Origin: Akkermansiaceae bacterium
GTDB lineage: Bacteria > Verrucomicrobiota > Verrucomicrobiia > Verrucomicrobiales > Akkermansiaceae
Length of the DNA stretch: 64,000 nt
Direction of reading: 5' to 3'
Assembly: GCA_024233115.1 (NCBI GenBank)
Contig: JACKQB010000004.1
Span: 62,001-126,000, forward strand
The notes under the pieces were generated by a model. It was not told where the DNA came from. It saw only the letters and a list, made by a program, of their open reading frames with translations, and searched no databases. A program made the translations under genes and the position numbers. Numbering within the stretch: the first letter of the stretch is position 1; every line of letters begins with the position of its first letter. Positions 8,724 through 17,779 of the stretch are shown piece by piece.

Positions 8724-9317
8724 CTACTTTTTCCAGACCCCGGCCTTGTCGCGCTTGGCCTTGCTCTCAAGGCTGTGGAGTTTGCTGATAAAACGCTTGG
8801 AGGTCATGCGGCTGGGCAGATCGTTTATGGTTTTATGCCAGAAGGGTTCATCCCACTCGGCGCCCATGCCGTAGGCGCGGGCAAGACCGGCCTCAACCAG
8901 GGCCTCATCGAGTCGCTTGCCCTCTGCATTCACCACAATGGCGAAGTAACGCGCTTTTTTACTCGCGCCGCCGGCCTTGGTTTTGCGGGTATAGACGGTG
9001 AAGGGTTTGCGCAGGAACTTCTTCGAGAAGTCGGCGGCTTTTTTACCCCACTTGATGACGTCCTTTTCCTCGATGTTAAATTCCTTCGCCTGCTCAACGA
9101 GTCGGGATTTCACCCGTTTATCCGTTTCAGGGCAATCAACACCATACAGTCGGAAGACATAGGTGTAACCGGTCAGCGCCTTGACCGAAAAGCTGTCGCC
9201 ATCGAAATACTTGTCGTCCGCGAGCTCACAGCGCTCGTAAGTGAGCCATTTTTCGGCGGAGACCGTCCCCATGACAGCGATGAGGACGGCAATGATGGAT
9301 GTGAAACGGCGGGTCAT
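8724..9317 (-). CDS. secreted thermonuclease (SNase-like)
   Basis: 197 residues with a signal peptide (SIIAVLIAVMGTVSA). It matches the staphylococcal nuclease fold: YFDGDSFSV, then RLYGVDCPE (the R-x-x-G-I/V-D-x-P-E motif with catalytic Arg and Ca-binding Asp), a later GKKAADFSKKFL helix, KKARYFAIV, and EALVEAGLARAYG. The family cleaves DNA and RNA extracellularly or in the periplasm. The C-terminal KLHSLESKAKRDKAGVWKK is the usual A-x-x-x-x-G-x-W ending. It lies on the same strand as, and 103 bp upstream of, the NlpC/P60 gene. Confidence 0.85.
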   Translation of the reverse strand: MTRRFTSIIAVLIAVMGTVSAEKWLTYERCELADDKYFDGDSFSVKALTGYTYVFRLYGVDCPETDKRVKSRLVEQAKEFNIEEKDVIKWGKKAADFSKKFLRKPFTVYTRKTKAGGASKKARYFAIVVNAEGKRLDEALVEAGLARAYGMGAEWDEPFWHKTINDLPSRMTSKRFISKLHSLESKAKRDKAGVWKK

Positions 9318-9467
9318 GCGGTCAGGTTAAGCTAATCCACGGATTGTTCAACCGTGATCACCAGCCTGCACACGGCCTGCACCTGTCCTGCACACGCGCC
9401 TCCTTTCCCAACGGGCGATCCCAGCCTGGGCAGGCTCGGGGTGGGGTGGGAGGCATGGAGGGAAGGG

Positions 9468-9638
9468 TCAACGGTTCCAGCGTTTCACCGGGGTACGCGT
9501 GAAGGGTAACTCGAGCTGCTGCCATTGGGGGCTGGGGTGCGGGTCCCATTTCCGACCCCGCAGGAAACACAGCGAGCGACGGTAAAATGAAATCATCGAG
9601 CAAAGCAGAGGCGACTCCTTAAGGGTGGATTTATTCAT
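9468..9638 (-). CDS. possible small protein, 56 residues
   Basis: ATG at 9638, TGA-type stop at 9468. The product starts MNKSTLKESPLLCSMISFYR and continues with an Arg/Trp-rich tail (FLRGRKWDPHPSPQWQQLEL). It has protein-like composition but no recognised domain and no clear ribosome-binding site. The palindrome at 9639-9653 directly abuts the start codon, as an operator would. A longer in-frame upstream extension looks non-coding. This is a weak call and could be chance. Confidence 0.3.
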   Translation of the reverse strand: MNKSTLKESPLLCSMISFYRRSLCFLRGRKWDPHPSPQWQQLELPFTRTPVKRWNR

Positions 9639-9653
9639 GTGAACAGTGTTCAC
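9639..9653. promoter_or_regulatory. 15-bp perfect palindrome, operator-like
   Basis: GTGAACA-G-TGTTCAC has 7-bp arms around one base. It touches the ATG of the possible small gene at 9638 and lies 139 bp upstream of the HEAT-DUF1080 start. The arms are in GAACA/TGTTC order, not TGTTC-N4-GAACA, so a LexA box is not indicated. Confidence 0.55.
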
Positions 9654-9792
9654 AAAAGTAGCCCGGTGGTCAAGGATTCTTGTCGAAAAAAACATCCGCG
9701 CAAAAAATCCCGCCCCCATCGCACCCGGATTCCGGTAAAGAGGCTTGATAACGGAGTCTTGGCGAGGCACAAGGCAGGGCACTTTACGCTCT

Positions 9793-11226
9793 ATGAAATT
9801 TTATCCAGCATCCCTCGTGACTGGTTTCATGCTACTTGGCATCGCCGGGGCAGACCTGTCGATCGATCCAAACGATGCCCGCGCATCGCTTGGCTTTTTC
9901 TGCCACAACCCTGCAAACAACCAGGAGATTAAAACCCTCATCGATGATCTGGATGCGGATGCTTTCGAAGTACGTGATAAGGCATTTGAAAAACTCACGC
10001 ACTTGCCGGCGCTTCCTGTGTTTGTCCGGCGGATGGCCAAGGAGGAAACCAAACCTGAGGTCCGCACCCGGCTCGAAGACCTCGCCAACCGCTTTACCGT
10101 GGAATACGAAAGCGCCGGACTCAATCGACTGCTTCATCAAATCAACACAGCCAGGTCCAAAGGTGCCCTCGCCCCGATGGTGTCCATTGTCCAATCCGGG
10201 AGATGGCAGATAGACCCAGGCTCACTTCACCAGGCGGCTCGGGCGACGGTCACACCGGACGACTTACCGCTCATCGAGGCAAAGCTCGCTAACAAGTCCG
10301 CCGATGTGCGCAGCCTCATCGCTGCGGCATTGGCCGGCCTGCCCGTTCGGGTGGCCTCAGGCCCTTTGCAACAACTACTCCATGACCCCGCCGAGCAGGT
10401 GAGGCTCAGCGCGGCGCTGTCGCTCGCCAGACTGCGACACAAAGCCTGCCTACCGGCGTTTGCCCGACTCCTTGAGTCCCCGGACTTTTTTACACGTCAC
10501 CAAAGCTGGTCGGCGCTCAAGGCGCTCAGCGGACAGGATTTCGGCTTCGACCCCAGTGAAGCGCCGCCTCGGCAAGACAAGGCGGCCGCCAGGTGGAAGC
10601 GATGGTCCTCGGGTAACAAGGCAGGTATCAGGGGCGAGTTACCTGAAAACTTGATCGTCGGTCTTTTCAACGGCCGGAACTTGGCCGGATGGGATGTTTA
10701 TGAGAATGGCAGGCCGGTGGACAAGCAACAAACGGGCTGGAGTGTGGTTGACCGCCAGTTGGTATGCCTGGGGGGCATTCGCGGTGACATCCGCACGCAA
10801 CAGAGGTTCGAAAACTACGTCCTTACCCTCGATTTTAAAATCGACAAACCGGACGGCGACAGCGGGGTCGGTATCCTGTTTACCCAGGAAAACGAGGCGG
10901 CCGGGGCAAACGAGGGGAAGTATCTCGAAGTGCAACTCCTGCCGGGCGCATGCGGCGACCTTTATGCCATTGGCGGTTTCCATGCACGGGCGAACGGAAA
11001 AGCCATCACCTTCAGCGCCCCCCGGACGGCTCCGGTTGACGATCCACCGGGGAAGTGGCACCAGCTCAAACTCAGCGTCACAAAGGGAAGCGTCAAAGTC
11101 CGGATCAACGGGGCGCTTGTCAATGAAGCGACCGGTGGCTCCAAGGGGCCGGGCAAGATCGTCATCCGCAACGAGGGCAAGAGGATATCCTTCCGGAACA
11201 TCATGTTGAGCCGGGCCGGGAAATAG
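9793..11226 (+). CDS. secreted HEAT-repeat protein with C-terminal DUF1080 (3-keto-disaccharide hydrolase-like) domain
   Basis: 477 residues from ATG 9793, which gives a signal peptide (KFYPASLVTGFMLLGIAGA); upstream in-frame starts add no plausible sequence. Residues about 35-280 form helical HEAT-like repeats (DADAFEVRDKAFEKL; SADVRSLIAAALAGL; PAEQVRLSAALSLARL). The C-terminal 180 residues match DUF1080, also called 3-keto-disaccharide hydrolase: LFNGRNLAGWDVY, FENYVLTLDFKI, GDSGVGILF, GKWHQLKLSV and ending SFRNIML. The domain is a concanavalin-like beta sandwich frequent in Verrucomicrobia and Planctomycetes with proposed roles on sugars. The combination of HEAT and DUF1080 is typical of these phyla. 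Substrate unknown. Confidence 0.85.
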   Translation: MKFYPASLVTGFMLLGIAGADLSIDPNDARASLGFFCHNPANNQEIKTLIDDLDADAFEVRDKAFEKLTHLPALPVFVRRMAKEETKPEVRTRLEDLANRFTVEYESAGLNRLLHQINTARSKGALAPMVSIVQSGRWQIDPGSLHQAARATVTPDDLPLIEAKLANKSADVRSLIAAALAGLPVRVASGPLQQLLHDPAEQVRLSAALSLARLRHKACLPAFARLLESPDFFTRHQSWSALKALSGQDFGFDPSEAPPRQDKAAARWKRWSSGNKAGIRGELPENLIVGLFNGRNLAGWDVYENGRPVDKQQTGWSVVDRQLVCLGGIRGDIRTQQRFENYVLTLDFKIDKPDGDSGVGILFTQENEAAGANEGKYLEVQLLPGACGDLYAIGGFHARANGKAITFSAPRTAPVDDPPGKWHQLKLSVTKGSVKVRINGALVNEATGGSKGPGKIVIRNEGKRISFRNIMLSRAGK

Positions 11227-11250
11227 CCAGCCGCGGCCTAACAAAGACAA

Positions 11251-13251
11251 TCACTCCAACTCCAGGTCATCGCCCTCCTTGGGCGGTCTGACCACGCGAT
11301 CGACCGCATGTTTGGTCACCAGGTTACCTTTGACCGCACGGCCTTTGATAGCGAGCTCACCAAAGCTGAACAAACGGGAAAGGCTGCGCAGGCGGGGCAC
11401 GGGTTTGAGGTGGATGAGCACCATGTTCTCGGCGCTTGCCTCCTCGGTGTCGTGGACGGCGAAGTAGAGCACACGCGAGTTTTTGGTTCCCTGGGTCAGA
11501 TCATACTCCTTGTCGCGGGTGACCCCGCCCAGCTTGAAGCGCTTCGCGTAAACAGCACCTTGTCGACCGTCGCGGTAGATCATCGAGTAGATCTTCTCCT
11601 CCTCCTTACGCAGAATAGCGATGTGCTGGATGCGTTTGCCGACAAACGCCTTGTCGGCAATCTTAATGACGCGCATCTTGCCTTCACCGTCAAAGCAAAT
11701 CACATCATCAATCCGCGAACACTTCTCAACCGCATCGTCCTTCTTCAGCCCCCAGCCGGCGAAGCCGTCCTTGTAGTTGGCGTAGAGGACTTCCGTGGTC
11801 GCGACTACTTGCGTGCGGTTGACCACACCAAACTCGGCAATCTCGGTGCGGCGCTCGCGGCCTTTGCCGTATTTCTTGATCAGGTTTTTGTAGTATGCGA
11901 CCGCGTAGCGTGTTAGATTCTTCAGGTTTTTCTCAACCTCCGCGATATCCTCCTCCAGCTTGTTGATGAGTTCGTCGGCCTTGAAGCTATCGAACTTCGA
12001 GATCCGCTTGATTTTTATTTCTGTTAGCCTGACAATATCATCCTGGGTGATCTCGCGCCTGAGCAGTTTTTTGAACGGCTTGAGCCCACTGTCGATGGCC
12101 TCGATGACCGCTTCCCAGGTTTCACATTCCTCGATGTCGCGGTAGATCCGGTTTTCGATGAAAATTTTCTCCAGCGAGGAGAAGTGCCATTTTTCCTCAA
12201 GCTCACCGAGTCGGATTTCAAGCTCCCTTTTGAGCAGCGACTTGGTCTGTTTCGCGCTGTGTTTGAGGATCTCGGAGACTCCCATGAAGCGGGGTTTGCC
12301 ATCGTGGATCACACAGGCATTCGGCGAGATGGAGACTTCGCAGTCGGTGAAGGCATAGAGGGAATCACGTGAGGTTTTGCAATCGGCCCCGGCGGGAAGG
12401 TGGATCAGGATATCGGCGTTGGCGGCGGTGTTGTCCTCGATTTTGGATATCTTGATCTTCCCCTTGTCGTTGGCCGCCACGATGTTGTCCATCAGGCTAC
12501 CCGTGGTGACCCCAAAGGGCACCTGGGTGATGCGGAGGATACGTTTTTTCTCGATCTTGATTTCGGCCCGGACCCGGATCCTGCCGCCGCGCAGGCCGTC
12601 GTTGTAATTGCTGGCATCCATGATGCCGCCGGTTGGAAAATCGGGCAGCAGCTCGAATGGCTGCTTGCGGAGTGCACAGATACTCGCCTCCAGCAGCTCG
12701 ATAAAATTATGAGGCAACATCTTGCAGGCAAGGCCGACGGCGATCCCCTCGACCCCCTGGGACAACAGCAAGGGGAACTTCAACGGCAGTGTGACAGGCT
12801 CCTGGTTCCTGCCATCATAACTACGGCTCCACTCGGTGGTTTTCGGGTTGAAAGCAACCTCGAGGGCGAGCGGGGTGAGTCGCGCCTCGATGTAACGTGG
12901 GGCGGCCGCCTTGTCGCCTGTGAGCACGTTCCCCCAGTTTCCCTGGGTATCGATGAGCAATTCCTTCTGGCCGAGCTGCACCATGGCATCACCAATCGAG
13001 GTATCACCATGCGGGTGGTACTTCATGGTGTTTCCGACGACGTTGGCGACCTTGTTATAGCGACCGTCCTCAAGCTCTTTCATCGAGTGAAGAATACGGC
13101 GCTGCACGGGCTTCAAGCCATCCCCCAGATGCGGCACGGCACGCTCCATAATCACGTAGCTCGCGTAATCGAGGAAGTAGTCGGCATACATACCACCGAG
13201 GTTCTGATGCCCGGTGGTGTCGTCCGGATCTGTAAAGTCTAGTTCATCCAT
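11251..13251 (-). CDS. DNA topoisomerase IV/gyrase subunit A family protein
   Basis: 666 residues. The DNA breakage-reunion domain is clear: YHPHGDTSIGDAMV (the quinolone-pocket region, with Thr84 at the E. coli GyrA Ser83 position and Asp88 at Asp87), DTQGNWGN, and catalytic Tyr120 in APRYIEARL. A winged-helix/tower region and a coiled coil (about 420-460, LINKLEEDIAEVEKNLKNL) follow. The C-terminal domain is short, about 190 residues with few beta-propeller blades, as in ParC proteins of the Bacteroidetes/Verrucomicrobia type. It cuts and passes duplex DNA with an ATPase partner. No ParE or GyrB gene is in the window. I favour ParC over GyrA by length, not certainly. Confidence 0.85.
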   Translation of the reverse strand: MDELDFTDPDDTTGHQNLGGMYADYFLDYASYVIMERAVPHLGDGLKPVQRRILHSMKELEDGRYNKVANVVGNTMKYHPHGDTSIGDAMVQLGQKELLIDTQGNWGNVLTGDKAAAPRYIEARLTPLALEVAFNPKTTEWSRSYDGRNQEPVTLPLKFPLLLSQGVEGIAVGLACKMLPHNFIELLEASICALRKQPFELLPDFPTGGIMDASNYNDGLRGGRIRVRAEIKIEKKRILRITQVPFGVTTGSLMDNIVAANDKGKIKISKIEDNTAANADILIHLPAGADCKTSRDSLYAFTDCEVSISPNACVIHDGKPRFMGVSEILKHSAKQTKSLLKRELEIRLGELEEKWHFSSLEKIFIENRIYRDIEECETWEAVIEAIDSGLKPFKKLLRREITQDDIVRLTEIKIKRISKFDSFKADELINKLEEDIAEVEKNLKNLTRYAVAYYKNLIKKYGKGRERRTEIAEFGVVNRTQVVATTEVLYANYKDGFAGWGLKKDDAVEKCSRIDDVICFDGEGKMRVIKIADKAFVGKRIQHIAILRKEEEKIYSMIYRDGRQGAVYAKRFKLGGVTRDKEYDLTQGTKNSRVLYFAVHDTEEASAENMVLIHLKPVPRLRSLSRLFSFGELAIKGRAVKGNLVTKHAVDRVVRPPKEGDDLELE

Positions 13252-13382
13252 GGGGGAGGTATCGTCGGAAAAAGGGGAGGTCAGGGGGGTGAAGCGTTAT
13301 TTAAGCAATCCAAAACACCTATGCAAGAGCGGATTTGGGGAGAGTGCTTGTTTTCCCGTCCTCTGTTTCCTGGGAAAGACGG

Positions 13383-14318
13383 TCATTGGTCCATTTCCCA
13401 AATCGCCCAGCCTCCCGCGAGGGCGGCGGCATCACCAAGCTCGGCGGCGAGTACCTTTGTCCGGCTGTGCAGCGCCGGGATGCGCTCCGCCAGTTTACCC
13501 TGGATGGCGGGAAGGATGACATCTTTTCCCGCCATGATGCCTCCGCCGATGACGATACGCTCGGGGTCGTATTGGTAAATCAGGTTCATGACCAGTGTGG
13601 TCCAGTATTCAATGGCCCGGTCCCGTAAATCAACAGCCAGCTCATCACCCGCCGCAGCCTCGCTGAACACGGTGCGGTAGTCGATGATCTCCGCCGATGC
13701 CAGCGCGCTTTCGGGAAAAAGCTCCGACTCCCGGGCGATCCCCGGGAGCGCCCAGGAGGCAACGTGCGCCTCCGCGCAGCCATCGAGGCCACAGACGCAC
13801 CTGCGACCACCCACATGCATCGTGTTATGACCGCAGAGGTTTCCGGCGACACCGTGGGTGCCGAAAAGCGGTCGGCCTTCACAAATGACGGCCGTGCCAA
13901 TACCCGTGCCCAGTGTGATCATGGTAAGATTCTCCACACCAACACCCGCGCCATACTTCCACTCGCCTATCGCAGCGGCACGCGCGTCGTTTTCCAACCA
14001 ACAGGGAATCCCCATCCCGGATTTCACCCAGGCTTTGAGGTCAAACTCCGTGGCGTCATCGTATTTCCCGAAGGTGCGGGTGACCCGACTCCGGTCCGGT
14101 GCCACAATACAGGGCAGCGAGCAAACCATCGCCTGCGGTTTGATGTCGCCACCAGCGGCAGCCAACAACGTCTCACAGAGTTCCCTGACCCTCGGCATGG
14201 ATGCTTCCAACGACGCCCCGGCCCTGTGTGCGATGGCATCGTGGACCAGAACCCCTCCGTCCCGCACAATCCCGGCCTTGATGCGGGTGCCGCCAAAATC
14301 AACTGCATAGATACTCAT
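13383..14318 (-). CDS. ROK-family sugar kinase (glucokinase-like)
   Basis: 311 residues from ATG 14318, chosen because MSIYAVDFGGTRIKAG begins right at the first strand. DFGGTRIKAG is the ATP phosphate-1 motif; WLENDARAAAIGE contains the catalytic Asp; LGTGIGTAVI is the phosphate-2 motif. The ROK zinc site is partly visible in RRCVCGLDGCAEA (Cys-x-Cys-x4-Cys). IVIGGGIMAGKD is the adenosine motif. ROK proteins phosphorylate glucose, N-acetylmannosamine, fructose or similar sugars; there is no N-terminal HTH, so it is a kinase and not a repressor. It lies upstream of the topoisomerase gene (131-bp gap) and is divergent from selO. Confidence 0.85.
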   Translation of the reverse strand: MSIYAVDFGGTRIKAGIVRDGGVLVHDAIAHRAGASLEASMPRVRELCETLLAAAGGDIKPQAMVCSLPCIVAPDRSRVTRTFGKYDDATEFDLKAWVKSGMGIPCWLENDARAAAIGEWKYGAGVGVENLTMITLGTGIGTAVICEGRPLFGTHGVAGNLCGHNTMHVGGRRCVCGLDGCAEAHVASWALPGIARESELFPESALASAEIIDYRTVFSEAAAGDELAVDLRDRAIEYWTTLVMNLIYQYDPERIVIGGGIMAGKDVILPAIQGKLAERIPALHSRTKVLAAELGDAAALAGGWAIWEMDQ

Positions 14319-14463
14319 GCCACGGTTCTTAGAAAACATCCGTGCCAATGGCGAGCGAAAGTCACTGCAACCGGGACAAAACCTACTTTTCAAACCACCT
14401 TGTGAAGGAATGTTATAGGCCTTGTCTCGGCATGCTTATCAACTATCTTTCCCCACACCCGTC

Positions 14464-15924
14464 ATGCCCGCTATTCCATTCGACAACACCTACGCCCGAC
14501 TCCCGGAGCGTTTTTATGTGAAACAGGAGCCTGCCCGGGTTCCCGGGGCCGGGTTGGTCAAGGTGAACGGCAAACTGGCGGAACAACTCGGCATCGATGC
14601 CGACTGGCTTGTATCACCAGAGGGGGTGGCCATGCTGGCAGGCAACAGCCTGCCAGACGGAGCCGAGCCGCTTGCCCAGGCTTACGCCGGCCATCAATTC
14701 GGCGGTTTTGTGCCGCAGCTTGGTGACGGTCGGGCGCTTTTGTTAGGCGAGGTGATCGACACCACAGGCCAGCGCCGTGATATCCAGCTGAAGGGGTCGG
14801 GGCGGACGCCTTTTTCAAGAAACGGCGACGGCAAATCGGCACTCGGTCCCGTGATCAGGGAGTATATCGTCAGTGAGGCCATGCACGCACTGGGCGTGCC
14901 CACCACACGCGCACTTGGCGCGGTGACCACGGGCGAGGGGGTGCTCCGACAGGAGGGGCCGCTGCCGGGCGGGGTGTTTACCAGGGTGGCGGCGAGCCAT
15001 ATCCGCGTCGGGACCTTCCAATACTTTGCCGCCCGGCGCGATACGGAGGCGGTGCGTGCCCTGGCCGACTACGCCATTGCCCGGCACTACCCCGAGTGCC
15101 TGTGCACGGCTGATCCAGCTCCACCCTACGCCGCCTTTTTAAAATCGATGCTTCAGGCGCAGGCAAAACTGGTGGCACAGTGGATGTCGCTTGGTTTTAT
15201 CCACGGCGTGATGAACACGGATAACACTTCCGTTTCGGGTGAAACCATCGACTATGGACCGTGTGCCTTCATGGATGTTTTCCATCCCCAGTGTGTGTTC
15301 AGTTCAATTGACCGGCAGGCACGTTACGCCTGGGGGAACCAGCCTAACATCGCGTTGTGGAATCTGACGCGACTGGCAGAAACACTCCTGCCGTTGCTTG
15401 ATGAAAAGGAAGACCAAGCCATGGCGGTTGCCGAAGACGTGCTCTCCGGGTTTTCAGCGTATTTTGCCGATCAATACATGACCCGGTTCCGCGCTAAATT
15501 CGGCCTGACAACCACCAGCAACGATGATGTCATCCAGCTTGGGTTGTCATTGATCGCCAACCAGCAAGTGGATTTCACTCTCTTTTTCCGACTCCTGACA
15601 AACACCGTCAACAATGGCGACTCCGATTACTTGTCTGCTTTGTTTCCTGACAAAGAGGCATTCAAAAACTGGTTCAAGCAATGGCAGGGTGCTGTCGATG
15701 CAGACAAAGGTCTGCAAGCCATGCAAGCAGCCAACCCCATCCTGATCCCGCGCAACCACCGGGTCGAACAAGCGATCCAAGGCGCTTATGCGGGTGACTA
15801 CGCGCCGTTCCACCGATTGACCGGGGCCCTGGAAAACCCTTACCAAGAGCAAGCGCAATACGCCGATCTTGAGGCTCCCCCCAAAGCCTGCGAAATCGTC
15901 ACCGAGACATTCTGCGGCACTTAG
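14464..15924 (+). CDS. selO: protein adenylyltransferase SelO (YdiU)
   Basis: 486 residues from ATG 14464, the usual SelO length; a TTG at 14422 is in frame but gives an atypical start. SelO is a pseudokinase-fold enzyme that transfers AMP to protein hydroxyls. It contains QLKGSGRTPFSRNGDGKSAL (Lys110 and glycine/Arg loop), REYIVSEAMHALGVPTTRAL, and HGVMNTDNTSVSGETIDYGP with the metal-binding Asn and Asp. The C terminus is ETFCGT followed by TAG, so this is the Cys form, not the selenocysteine form found in some eukaryotes. It is divergent from the ROK kinase gene and convergent with a DUF4407 gene (5 bp between stops). Confidence 0.95.
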   Translation: MPAIPFDNTYARLPERFYVKQEPARVPGAGLVKVNGKLAEQLGIDADWLVSPEGVAMLAGNSLPDGAEPLAQAYAGHQFGGFVPQLGDGRALLLGEVIDTTGQRRDIQLKGSGRTPFSRNGDGKSALGPVIREYIVSEAMHALGVPTTRALGAVTTGEGVLRQEGPLPGGVFTRVAASHIRVGTFQYFAARRDTEAVRALADYAIARHYPECLCTADPAPPYAAFLKSMLQAQAKLVAQWMSLGFIHGVMNTDNTSVSGETIDYGPCAFMDVFHPQCVFSSIDRQARYAWGNQPNIALWNLTRLAETLLPLLDEKEDQAMAVAEDVLSGFSAYFADQYMTRFRAKFGLTTTSNDDVIQLGLSLIANQQVDFTLFFRLLTNTVNNGDSDYLSALFPDKEAFKNWFKQWQGAVDADKGLQAMQAANPILIPRNHRVEQAIQGAYAGDYAPFHRLTGALENPYQEQAQYADLEAPPKACEIVTETFCGT

Positions 15925-15929
15925 ATTCG

Positions 15930-17645
15930 TTAGACACCGGTGCGCGCACTGACCGTGTGCGAGTGGGCGAAGAACTGCTCCATACGGCGGTGCATGTCGT
16001 CGTAGAAACCCTTTTTCATCGCTTCAAGCATCTGACGTTTCTCGGGACCGGCGTATCCGAACTCCTCTTCCTCGGCTAACATCTTTTCGTGGAAAGCACG
16101 CTCGAGCTCGATCATGGAGTCGAGGAAGGCGCGGGCGGCACGCGAGTGCTCGACACCATCGACCAGGGCGTTTTCCAGCGTCTTGTTGCGGGTCACGGCG
16201 ATGAGGTTGCCATCACCAAGCTCTTTCATGTAGCGGTGGTGGCTTTTGATGAAGGCGGCGTGGTCACTGTCAAACTGCACCTCGTCGCGATCTAACAATT
16301 TATCATAAGGCCCTGCCTTGCAGAAAAACTTCACCATCAGCGGGATGGTATCGACGAGCATGAACAAAGCTGTTAGTATCCAGTAGGTGGTGAAGGCAAA
16401 CTTCCCTCCCTTTTCCCCTTGTTGGAAAAGGTGGTGCAGTGCCAGCGTCTGAGTGAGGATGTCGCGGCGGGTGTCGTTGGCGATGGCTGTGATCGTGGCC
16501 CGCTCGTCGGCACCGGTGGCGGCCAGCTCGCCCTGCATGCGTTTGAGTTCGACGAGCATGGAGTCGATTTGCTCCTTGATGGTGGTGCGGATCTGGTTTT
16601 GCTGTTCGACAAACTGGTCGGCCTGGTCCGCCTGCACTTTACGGCGCAGGGCGGCGACCCGTGCCTCTTCAACGGCGGCGATGGCGCGCTCGGCCTCGAG
16701 TTTTTTCTCAAAGGCTGCGATGGCCGTGGCCTTGGATTCCGCGATGCTTGCGAGCAGGGCGCTTTTTTCCTCGGAGAGGCTTTTGAGCATCACCCCAAGC
16801 CGGGCCGCCTCGGTGCGTCGCCACGCCAACTGGTCGTCGCGGATACTTCGCGCCCGTGGACCCAGCCCGCGGATGCCGCTGCGCTGGCCGTTCACCTCTT
16901 TTTCAAACTGCTCCTGCCAGAACGCCTGCTCCTGTTGGATCTTGGTGTACTGCGGGGTGAGGGTTGCGATCTCGGTGTCGATGGACTCAACACGGGTGGT
17001 AAAAGTCTGGGTGGCCTCGTCGATGGAGGTTTTCAGTCGGGCCTGTTGCTCAGGTGTCAGCCCAGCAAATTCCTCATCAGCCTGTTTATCCTGGGCGACG
17101 AGGAACTTGGCGTTAAAGCTGTCGTTCCATTTCTCCCTCTGCTTGGCGATCGCCGCCTCCTGGGTGCGGATTTCCGCGAGCTGGGTGTCCTTTTCCTTTT
17201 TAAACGACTCCTTGGTCCGCTCGATCTGAGCCGACCGGGCCTCCTCGATCACACCGCTCACTGTGTCCTGGAAGAGCAGCAGCACCAGCGGGTGGGCGAT
17301 GGTCAGGCCCATCAGCATGGCGACCACAAAACGGAGTGCGAACTGGCCGAGTTTTTTAAACGGCGAGAGAAACGGGCGGTAACTCGCGAGCAGGGCGCGA
17401 TCAATGGTCATGATGATAAACGACCAGACGGCGGCGACGGGAAAAACCACCCAGTTGTTCTGCGTGAGGGTGGAGAGGGCGTAGGCGCAGGCGATGAAGG
17501 CGAACGCACAGGGCACCAGCACGGTTGCGCCGAAGGCGACGTACTTGCGTTGCTCCCAGTTCGGGCACTGCTCCAGGGTTTCGGTTCCCGCTCCCGAGAG
17601 CCAGAAAAACACGCGCTTCCAAACCGAGCTTTTTCGAGGATTCAT
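15930..17645 (-). CDS. DUF4407 membrane protein with long coiled coil
   Basis: 571 residues from ATG 17645. FFWLSGAGTETLEQCPNWEQ then RKYVAFGATVL is the DUF4407 opening. Three N-terminal transmembrane helices (about 36-58, 64-83 and 105-128) are followed by a long charged coiled coil (about 135-400, rich in Glu/Gln/Arg/Ala) and a fourth helix (FTTYWILTALFMLVDTIPLM, about 425-445), then a cytoplasmic tail. The family is found in Bacteroidetes, Verrucomicrobia and others; function unknown. The coiled coil probably faces the outside or forms a stalk between membrane segments. It stands alone, divergent from the RND efflux pair. Confidence 0.8.
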   Translation of the reverse strand: MNPRKSSVWKRVFFWLSGAGTETLEQCPNWEQRKYVAFGATVLVPCAFAFIACAYALSTLTQNNWVVFPVAAVWSFIIMTIDRALLASYRPFLSPFKKLGQFALRFVVAMLMGLTIAHPLVLLLFQDTVSGVIEEARSAQIERTKESFKKEKDTQLAEIRTQEAAIAKQREKWNDSFNAKFLVAQDKQADEEFAGLTPEQQARLKTSIDEATQTFTTRVESIDTEIATLTPQYTKIQQEQAFWQEQFEKEVNGQRSGIRGLGPRARSIRDDQLAWRRTEAARLGVMLKSLSEEKSALLASIAESKATAIAAFEKKLEAERAIAAVEEARVAALRRKVQADQADQFVEQQNQIRTTIKEQIDSMLVELKRMQGELAATGADERATITAIANDTRRDILTQTLALHHLFQQGEKGGKFAFTTYWILTALFMLVDTIPLMVKFFCKAGPYDKLLDRDEVQFDSDHAAFIKSHHRYMKELGDGNLIAVTRNKTLENALVDGVEHSRAARAFLDSMIELERAFHEKMLAEEEEFGYAGPEKRQMLEAMKKGFYDDMHRRMEQFFAHSHTVSARTGV

Positions 17646-17779
17646 TAACCTTACGCTACGGTGCTTTTTTCTCACCTCTTGCAGGATCTTTTTTAGTTCA
17701 TGTTTCCTTATTAACCAGGCGACCTAAACCCAGATTCAAACTTGATTTAAATCCTGGATGTGATTGGTTACACCTAGTT

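Larger units (their letters stand above)
9318..9792. other. 475-bp divergent intergenic region
   Basis: This lies between the thermonuclease gene (minus) and the HEAT-DUF1080 gene (plus). It holds GC-rich spacer with repeated CCTGCAC words (9364-9392), a possible 56-residue minus-strand ORF (9468-9638) and a perfect palindrome (9639-9653). Nothing else is recognised. Confidence 0.6.

Noticed and set aside
9639..9653. LexA (SOS) box
   Set aside because: The arms are GAACA then TGTTC with a 1-bp spacer; known boxes of the TGTTC-N4-GAACA type have the opposite order.
12400..13242. 280-codon plus-strand frame opposite the topoisomerase gene
   Set aside because: It is a complementary shadow of the strongly conserved GyrA/ParC coding sequence.
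14464..15924. SelO as a second selenoprotein
   Set aside because: Its C terminus has Cys (ETFCGT) and ends with TAG; there is no in-frame TGA. Only the family name suggests selenium.
16419..17648. 409-codon plus-strand frame opposite the DUF4407 gene
   Set aside because: It is antisense to a clear coiled-coil protein and has no start context or domain; GC-rich codons leave the complementary frame open.
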